The position numbers were made by a program, and so were the translations under genes. From the NCBI GenBank assembly GCA_902462035.1, contig CABQAC010000091.1, forward strand, positions 1 through 8,072: a DNA stretch of 8,072 nt. The letters are read 5' to 3'. The notes beneath the pieces are model-generated. The model did not search any database. It saw only the letters and a program-made list of their open reading frames with translations, and was not told the origin of the DNA. Each line of letters opens with the position of its first letter. Positions within the stretch are counted from its first letter, which is position 1. This stretch comes from an uncultured Eubacteriales bacterium (GTDB lineage Bacteria; Bacillota; Clostridia; Oscillospirales; Acutalibacteraceae). Of this stretch, positions 1 through 4,380 are shown piece after piece.

Positions 1-732
1 GACGAATACGAGCTGACCCGCCGGGAGGCGGAGGAATCGTGCGGGCCGGTGGAGGATCCTTCCGGCGCCCAAAAACGGCTGATGGAATTAAAGGGTAAAA
101 TCCGCGCCCTGGGTTCGGTCAACGTAGCGGCGGTGGAGGAATACAAAGAGGTGCTGGAACGTTATACTTTCTTGAAAAACCAGCTGGACGACGTAGAAAA
201 ATCGAAGGCTGATTTGCAGGATTTGATCGGCGGATTGACCGCCCAGATGCGGGAACTGTTTTTAATCCGTTTCCGCCAGATCAACGAGCATTTCGGCGAA
301 ACCTTCCGGGAATTGTTCGGCGGCGGCACCGCCGCCTTGCGGCTGACCGACCCTGCCGACGTGCTGGGCTGCGGCATCGAGATTTCGGTCCAGCCCCGGG
401 GCAAGATTATTTCGAACCTGGATTCGCTGTCCGGCGGCGAAAAGGCGCTGGCTTCCATCGCGCTGTATTTCGCCATCATGAAGGTCAGCCCCACCCCGTT
501 TTGTATTTTGGACGAGATCGAGGCGGCGCTGGACGATGTCAATGTGGACCGGTTTGCCGCCTACCTGCGCAGAATGAGCGCGTCCACCCAGTTCATCGTC
601 ATCACCCACCGCCGGGGTACCATGGAGGAAGCGGATGTGCTGTACGGCGTGACCATGCAGGAGGAAGGCGTCTCCAAATTGCTGGAACTCCATGTGGGAG
701 AGGTGGAGGAAAAACTGGGCATCCTAAAGTAA
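1..732 (+). CDS. smc: Chromosome segregation protein SMC, C-terminal part (5' end outside window)
   Basis: This is the last 243 residues of SMC, the ATPase that compacts and segregates the chromosome with ScpA/ScpB. The reading frame is open from base 1, so the N-terminal Walker A half, hinge and most of the coiled coil lie upstream. The visible part begins in the end of the returning coiled coil (about residues 1-80, Glu/Lys/Leu-rich). The C-terminal ATPase lobe follows, with the ABC signature LSGGEK at 143-148, Walker B ending ILDE with Asp171 and Glu172, the D-loop ALDD, and the switch histidine in VITHRR (His203). The end GVSKL followed by a short tail is normal for the family. It is followed by ftsY after 43 bases, a common Firmicutes pairing. 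A GTG at 49 can open a frame, but the protein clearly continues upstream of it. Identification is secure. Confidence 0.97.
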   Translation, partial: DEYELTRREAEESCGPVEDPSGAQKRLMELKGKIRALGSVNVAAVEEYKEVLERYTFLKNQLDDVEKSKADLQDLIGGLTAQMRELFLIRFRQINEHFGETFRELFGGGTAALRLTDPADVLGCGIEISVQPRGKIISNLDSLSGGEKALASIALYFAIMKVSPTPFCILDEIEAALDDVNVDRFAAYLRRMSASTQFIVITHRRGTMEEADVLYGVTMQEEGVSKLLELHVGEVEEKLGILK

Positions 733-775
733 ACAAGGCGGATGGCATTGCTGTGGAAAGGTTGGTATCGCGTAC

Positions 776-1702
776 ATGGGCTTTTTTCAAAAAATAAGCG
801 CGGGGCTTAAAAAAACCAGGGACAGCGTGGTGCGCCAAATCGACTCCATGCTGAAATCCTTTACCAAGATCGACGAAGAACTGTTCGAGGAGCTGGAGGA
901 GCTTTTGATTATGGGGGACGTGGGGCTCCCCACGGCCGAACGCATTTGCGATAACCTGCGGGAGCGGGTCAAGGCGCAGGGCGTTACCGACCCGGCGGCG
1001 GTTACCGGGCTGCTGCAAAATATCGTGGCCGATATGCTGCGGGGCGGGGAGGAATTGAACCTTTCCACCAAGCCGTCGGTGGTGCTGGTCATCGGCGTTA
1101 ACGGCGTGGGAAAAACCACCACCATCGGCAAGCTGGCCGCCCGGCTGCGCGACGAAAACCAAAAGGTGATTTTGGCCGCGGCCGACACTTTCCGCGCGGC
1201 GGCCATCGACCAGCTGAAAATATGGGCTGGCCGCAGCGGCGCGGACCTTGTCTGCCAGGCGGAGGGCTCCGACCCGGCGGCGGTGGTTTACGACGCGTTA
1301 AACGCCGCCAAGTCCCGCCGTGCCGATGTGGTGATCTGCGATACGGCAGGGCGCCTGCACAACAAAAAGAACTTGATGGACGAACTTGCGAAGATCAACC
1401 GAGTCATCGACCGGGAACTGCCGGGAGCGGACAAAGAGGTCCTGCTGGTGCTGGACGCCACCACCGGCCAGAATGCGGTCAGCCAGGTGCGGGAGTTCCA
1501 GCATGCGGCGGGCATTACCGGCATTGTGCTCACTAAGCTGGACGGTACCGCCAAGGGCGGTGTTGTGCTGGCGATCCGGGAAGAACTGAAGGTGCCGGTC
1601 AAACTGATCGGCGTGGGCGAACAGGTGGACGACCTGCAGCCCTTCGACGCGGCGGAATTTGCCGCCGCGCTGTTCGACGACGGGAACGGCGGCAGGGGAT
1701 AA
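776..1702 (+). CDS. ftsY: Signal recognition particle receptor FtsY
   Basis: FtsY is the membrane-associated SRP-type GTPase that docks SRP-bound ribosomes at the translocon. The 308-residue protein has a short basic amphipathic N-terminus (MGFFQKISAGLKKT) that could bind membrane, then the four-helix N domain to about residue 95, and the G domain. Visible GTPase motifs are the P-loop GVNGVGKTT at 107-115, the I-box region with DTFRAAA, DTAGR at 189-193, TKLDG at 253-257 and a closing GVGEQVDDLQPF. The long acidic A domain of E. coli FtsY is absent, as is usual in Firmicutes. ATG 776 is the only sensible start. Its likely ribosome site, GGAAAGG around 755-761, is rather far away at about 14 bases. 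The gene lies 43 bases after smc and 38 before rdgB and is probably co-transcribed with both. The sister GTPase Ffh is excluded because the methionine-rich M domain is missing. Confidence 0.97.
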   Translation: MGFFQKISAGLKKTRDSVVRQIDSMLKSFTKIDEELFEELEELLIMGDVGLPTAERICDNLRERVKAQGVTDPAAVTGLLQNIVADMLRGGEELNLSTKPSVVLVIGVNGVGKTTTIGKLAARLRDENQKVILAAADTFRAAAIDQLKIWAGRSGADLVCQAEGSDPAAVVYDALNAAKSRRADVVICDTAGRLHNKKNLMDELAKINRVIDRELPGADKEVLLVLDATTGQNAVSQVREFQHAAGITGIVLTKLDGTAKGGVVLAIREELKVPVKLIGVGEQVDDLQPFDAAEFAAALFDDGNGGRG

Positions 1703-1740
1703 CCCCTACCGCGTGTTTGATAGAAAGGACGGCGATAGCC

Positions 1741-2349
1741 ATGCAGTTTGTCATTGCCACCAAAAACCAAAAAAAATTGCAGGAGCTTGAACGCATCCTG
1801 CTCCCCCTGGGTTTTTCCGCCGTCACGGCGGAAAAACTGGGCGCCGCGCTGCCCGAAGTGGAGGAGACCGGCGAAACCTTTGAGGAGAACGCGCGGCTTA
1901 AAGCGGAATCGGCCTGCAAGGCAACCGGTTTGGCGGCCATTGCGGACGACTCGGGGCTGGAGGTGGACGCCTTGGACGGCAGGCCCGGGGTTTATTCCGC
2001 CCGTTACGCGGGGGAAAACGCCACCGACAGCGACCGCAACCAAAAGCTGTTGGGCGAGCTGCGGGACGTTCCCAAAGAAAAACGCGCCGGGCGGTTTGTT
2101 TCGGCGGTTTGCTGCGTTCTGCCGGGCGGGGAATGCCTGACGGTGCGCGGGGAATGCCCGGGCGAAATCGCGTTTGCGCCGGCGGGCACAGGCGGCTTTG
2201 GGTACGATCCTATTTTTTTGGTCGGGTCCGGCCGCAGCTTCGGCGAACTGACGGCGGAGGAAAAGGACGCGGTCAGCCACCGGGGCGCCGCGCTGCGGGA
2301 ACTGTCCCGTCAACTCCCCCTATTTTTACAGGAGAAAGGAATCATATAA
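1741..2349 (+). CDS. rdgB: XTP/dITP pyrophosphatase (RdgB/HAM1 family)
   Basis: The 202-residue protein hydrolyses non-canonical purine triphosphates (dITP, XTP, ITP) to monophosphates, keeping deaminated bases out of DNA and RNA. Family motifs appear in order: ATKNQKK at 6-12, ETGETFEENARLKA from 42, the metal/catalytic stretch DDSGLEVDAL at 69-78, RPGVYSARYAG at 81-91, GTGGFGYDPIF at 149-159 and the terminal SHRG at 179-182. The ATG at 1741 is preferred over an upstream in-frame TTG at 1717, because the protein family begins with M-x-hydrophobic-ATxN and because AGAAAGGA near 1722-1729 fits ATG 1741. The TAA abuts the yhbY ATG with no gap, and the yhbY ribosome site lies inside the end of this gene, so translation is probably coupled. 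Codons 24-33 contain a perfect 12-bp inverted repeat, listed separately. Confidence 0.96.
   Translation: MQFVIATKNQKKLQELERILLPLGFSAVTAEKLGAALPEVEETGETFEENARLKAESACKATGLAAIADDSGLEVDALDGRPGVYSARYAGENATDSDRNQKLLGELRDVPKEKRAGRFVSAVCCVLPGGECLTVRGECPGEIAFAPAGTGGFGYDPIFLVGSGRSFGELTAEEKDAVSHRGAALRELSRQLPLFLQEKGII
1811..1837. repeat. Perfect 12-bp inverted repeat inside rdgB
   Basis: Bases 1811-1822 (GTTTTTCCGCCG) are the exact reverse complement of 1826-1837 (CGGCGGAAAAAC), separated by only TCA. As RNA this is a very stable stem with a 3-base loop. A possible G-U pair (1810 with 1838) would extend it. It is not a terminator, because the run after the GC-rich stem is A, not T, on either strand. The encoded residues (GFSAVTAEKLG) sit in a spacer region between conserved rdgB motifs, so the sequence may be free to hold a nucleic-acid signal. 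Function unknown. Confidence 0.85.
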
Positions 2350-2661
2350 ATGCTCACAAGCAAGCAGCGCGCTTTTTTAAAAGGACTCGCGAGCAATGCG
2401 GACACTATTTTAATGGCGGGAAAGGGCGGCGTCTCTCCGGAACTGGTCAAACAGGCGGACGACGCGCTGACCGCCCGGGAATTGATCAAGGGCAAGGTGC
2501 TGGAGACTTCCCCCCTTTCCCCAAAAGAGACGGCGGAGCAAATCGCCGGTTCGGTGGCGGCCGAAGTCGTGCAGGTGATCGGCTCCAAATTTGTATTGTA
2601 CCGCCGGAACGCGGAAAAGCCGGTTATCGAGCTGCCCCGGGCGGATCGTCCGCGGCGGTGA
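2350..2661 (+). CDS. yhbY: YhbY/CRS1 (CRM-domain) RNA-binding protein, YqeI orthologue
   Basis: This 103-residue single CRM-domain protein belongs to the YhbY family, which associates with pre-50S ribosomal particles and is thought to help their assembly. It begins MLTSKQRAFLKGLA and carries the GKGG loop at 24-27, a basic helix with RELIKGK at 43-49, and the closing strand GSKFVLYR at 78-85. This is the whole usual length of about 96-105 residues, with a short basic tail (RADRPRR). The start is fixed by the abutting rdgB stop and a strong AGGAGAAAGG site at 2330-2339. nadD follows after 29 bases, the same yqeI-nadD order as in Bacillus subtilis. No catalytic residues are expected; this is an RNA chaperone-like protein. 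Confidence 0.94.
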   Translation: MLTSKQRAFLKGLASNADTILMAGKGGVSPELVKQADDALTARELIKGKVLETSPLSPKETAEQIAGSVAAEVVQVIGSKFVLYRRNAEKPVIELPRADRPRR

Positions 2662-2690
2662 AACCAACGATAAACAGGAGGGGTAACGCG

Positions 2691-3296
2691 GTGGAGGGGC
2701 AACGGATCGCCGTCTTGGGCGGAACCTTCAATCCCATTCACAACGGGCATTTATATTTGGCAACCGCTTTTTTGCAGCGGCTGTGTTTGAACCAGGTGCT
2801 GCTGATTCCCACCGGCATCCCGCCCCACAAGGAGGCCGCGGATTTGGCTACGGGAGAACAGCGGCTTCGGATGTGCCTTTTGGCGGCCGCGGGCAATCCC
2901 GCGCTGGGCGTGCGGGATTTGGAACTGCGGCGCGAGGGCAAAAGCTACACGGTGGACACCCTGCGCCAGCTGCGGCAGGAATTCCCCGGCGCGGCGCTGT
3001 ACCTGATCACCGGCGCCGACATGTTTTTAACGTTGGACCGGTGGGTGGCGTTCCGCGAAATTTTATCCCTGGCCACGGTCTGCGCCGCGCCCCGGGACGC
3101 GGTTTCGGCTACGGAGCTGCGCCGGTTTGCCCGTGTGTTGGAACAAGCGGGAGGAAACGCGCTTGTGCTGGACGAATTTCCTCCGGCTATATCGTCTACC
3201 ATGGTGCGGCAGATGGTCAAAGCAGGAAAAAGCATAGAAGGGCTTGTACCAAAAGCGGTGGAGGAGTATATTAGAAGCAACAACCTATATCGTTAG
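2691..3296 (+). CDS. nadD: Nicotinate-mononucleotide adenylyltransferase
   Basis: NadD transfers AMP from ATP to nicotinate mononucleotide to form deamido-NAD, the penultimate step of NAD synthesis. The 201-residue protein has the nucleotidyltransferase signature GGTFNPIHNGH at 10-20, IPPHK at 43-47, SYTVDTL at 85-91, GADMF at 108-112, and the second ATP-binding motif ISSTMVR at 167-173. The start is GTG 2691, which places the GG-T-F-NP motif at the normal distance from the N-terminus and follows an AGGAGGGG site at 2677-2683. The frame is open much further upstream (to 2109), but that part overlaps rdgB and yhbY and has no family resemblance. The neighbours yhbY upstream and yqeK downstream form the conserved Firmicutes trio. 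Coenzyme A enzyme CoaD shares the first motif but is shorter and lacks the ISST-type motif. Confidence 0.96.
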   Translation: MEGQRIAVLGGTFNPIHNGHLYLATAFLQRLCLNQVLLIPTGIPPHKEAADLATGEQRLRMCLLAAAGNPALGVRDLELRREGKSYTVDTLRQLRQEFPGAALYLITGADMFLTLDRWVAFREILSLATVCAAPRDAVSATELRRFARVLEQAGGNALVLDEFPPAISSTMVRQMVKAGKSIEGLVPKAVEEYIRSNNLYR

Positions 3297-3306
3297 GGGG
3301 ATGCGG

Positions 3307-3900
3307 ATGGACAAGCAATTCTTCGACGGGGAGATTAAAAGGCGGCTTTCGCCCCGGCGGTACCAGCATTCGCTGGGTGTGGCAAAGGCGGCGGTCCGCC
3401 TTGCCGAGCGATATGGCGCGGACCCGGAGCAAGCGGAATTGGCGGGTATTTTGCACGACATCACCAAGGAGACCGACCCGGCGGATCAGTTGCAAATGAT
3501 CCGGGACTTTGGTATAATGCTAGACACTGTGGAGCAAAGCTCCTACAAGCTGCTGCATGCGATTTCCGGGTGTTGCCTGGTACAGACCGCGTACGGAATA
3601 CGGGACGCGGAGGTGCTGCAGGCCATCCGGTTCCACACCACCGGCCGGGCGGGGATGACCCTGCTGGAAAAGGTGGTTTATATCGCGGACTTTATTTCGG
3701 ATGAACGGGATTATGACGGGGTTGAACAAATGCGGCGCAAGGCTGGGGAAAGTTTGGAAGCCGCTTTGCACGAGGGGCTGTCCTACACTATCCGCGACCT
3801 GGCCGGGCGGGGGCTGCCCATCCACCTGAACACGGTGGAGGCGTTTAACGAAACCGTTTACCAAAAAACAAATAGATTGCAGCATCTCACGCCGCGGTAA
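3307..3900 (+). CDS. yqeK: HD-domain YqeK family protein, probable symmetrical Ap4A hydrolase
   Basis: The 197-residue HD-superfamily metal phosphohydrolase matches YqeK, a family reported to split diadenosine tetraphosphate symmetrically into two ADP. Likely metal and catalytic residues are visible: His21 in YQHSLGV, His50-Asp51 in LHDITKE, His84, His110 in RFHTTG and Asp128 in YIADFIS. I chose ATG 3307 because the GGGGG run at 3296-3300 sits 6 bases upstream of it. An in-frame ATG at 3301 directly abuts that run and would be poorly placed; it would add only two residues. The gene starts 10 bases after nadD, so coupling is likely. The stop codon lies in the loop of a perfect hairpin. Many clostridial genomes place an LCP-family (LytR) gene between yqeK and rsfS; none is present here. 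Confidence 0.93.
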   Translation: MDKQFFDGEIKRRLSPRRYQHSLGVAKAAVRLAERYGADPEQAELAGILHDITKETDPADQLQMIRDFGIMLDTVEQSSYKLLHAISGCCLVQTAYGIRDAEVLQAIRFHTTGRAGMTLLEKVVYIADFISDERDYDGVEQMRRKAGESLEAALHEGLSYTIRDLAGRGLPIHLNTVEAFNETVYQKTNRLQHLTPR

Positions 3901-3908
3901 CCGCGGCG
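3890..3908. repeat. Hairpin with the yqeK stop codon as its loop
   Basis: CGCCGCGG at 3890-3897 pairs exactly with CCGCGGCG at 3901-3908, leaving the TAA stop (3898-3900) as a 3-base loop. No T tract follows (TTATAAAAAGG), so it is not a standard intrinsic terminator. It lies about 9 bases upstream of the rsfS Shine-Dalgarno sequence and could affect RNA processing, stability or yqeK-rsfS coupling. Confidence 0.75.
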
Positions 3909-3932
3909 GTTATAAAAAGGGAGGAACCGAAT

Positions 3933-4289
3933 TTGACATCTGCCGAACTGGCAAAAGCGGCCGCCAAGGCGCTGGACAGCAAAAAAGCGCAGGACATCAA
4001 GGTGATCGGCATTCGGGATCTGAGCATCCTTGCCGATTATTTTGTCATCGCTACCGGCACCAGCAGCACCCACATCAAGGCGCTGGCCGACGAGGTGGAG
4101 TTCCAGCTGAAAGAGGCGGGCGAAGCGCCCGGGCATATCGAGGGGCACCATTCCAATACCTGGATTTTACTTGATTACGGCCATGTGATTGTTCACGTGT
4201 TTTTAGAGGAAACCCGGGATTTTTACGATCTGGAACGGCTGTGGAAAGACGGCGAACAAATCGATACGGCGGCTTTTTTGAAGGCGTAA
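3933..4289 (+). CDS. rsfS: Ribosomal silencing factor RsfS (Iojap/DUF143)
   Basis: RsfS binds ribosomal protein uL14 on the 50S subunit and blocks joining with 30S, lowering translation under nutrient limitation. The 118-residue protein is full length and shows the typical family run: DIKVIGIRDLSILADYFVIATG from about residue 21, then the conserved C-terminal half with GHIEG, W-ILLDYG, VIVHVF and R-FYDLERLW. The start is TTG 3933, since there is no in-frame ATG or GTG nearby, AAGGGAGGA at 3918-3926 is well placed, and the resulting N-terminus MTSAELAKAAAKAL aligns with the family start. It follows yqeK by 32 bases that include a hairpin. This corresponds to yqeL of B. subtilis. A weak TTG start would be consistent with modest expression, though this is inference. 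Confidence 0.95.
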   Translation: MTSAELAKAAAKALDSKKAQDIKVIGIRDLSILADYFVIATGTSSTHIKALADEVEFQLKEAGEAPGHIEGHHSNTWILLDYGHVIVHVFLEETRDFYDLERLWKDGEQIDTAAFLKA

Positions 4290-4295
4290 CGCGGA

Positions 4296-4345
4296 TGCCT
4301 TGGGAAGGGACTGCGGAAACGGAAGAAATAAGACGTCGCAAGGCA
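4296..4345. repeat. Inverted repeat in the leuS leader
   Basis: TGCCTTG at 4296-4302 is the exact reverse complement of CAAGGCA at 4339-4345 with 36 purine-rich bases between. It occupies most of the 91-base gap between rsfS and leuS, the largest gap between the operon genes upstream of rpsU. An alternative short pairing of TGCG (4312-4315) with CGCA (4337-4340) overlaps the right arm. There is no T tract and no recognisable T-box sequence, so a classical tRNA-sensing attenuator is not supported. Confidence 0.45.
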
Positions 4346-4380
4346 ACATATCCAGCCCGGCGAAAGGATGAGTCATAGAA

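Noticed and set aside
319..336. GC-rich inverted repeat in smc
   Set aside because: It arises from consecutive Gly (GGC) and Ala (GCC) codons in a glycine/alanine run; no sign of a separate signal.
1648..1669. 8-bp inverted repeat near the end of ftsY as a terminator
   Set aside because: CGCGGCGG/CCGCCGCG with a 6-base loop is made of Ala/Asp codons in GC-rich DNA and has no T tract; ordinary coding explains it.
1288..2313. 341-codon open frame on the - strand across ftsY and rdgB
   Set aside because: It spans two well-identified genes and their gap, has no recognisable family and no good ribosome site; it is a GC-driven shadow.
2109..2690. Open upstream extension of nadD over rdgB and yhbY
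   Set aside because: The family N-terminus and a strong ribosome site fit GTG 2691, and the upstream part reads through two real genes in another frame.
4290..4380. T-box riboswitch for leuS
   Set aside because: The leader is only 91 bases, has no terminator/antiterminator pair and no AGGGTGGNACCGCG-like element; AAGGGACTGCGG at 4305-4316 is only a loose resemblance.
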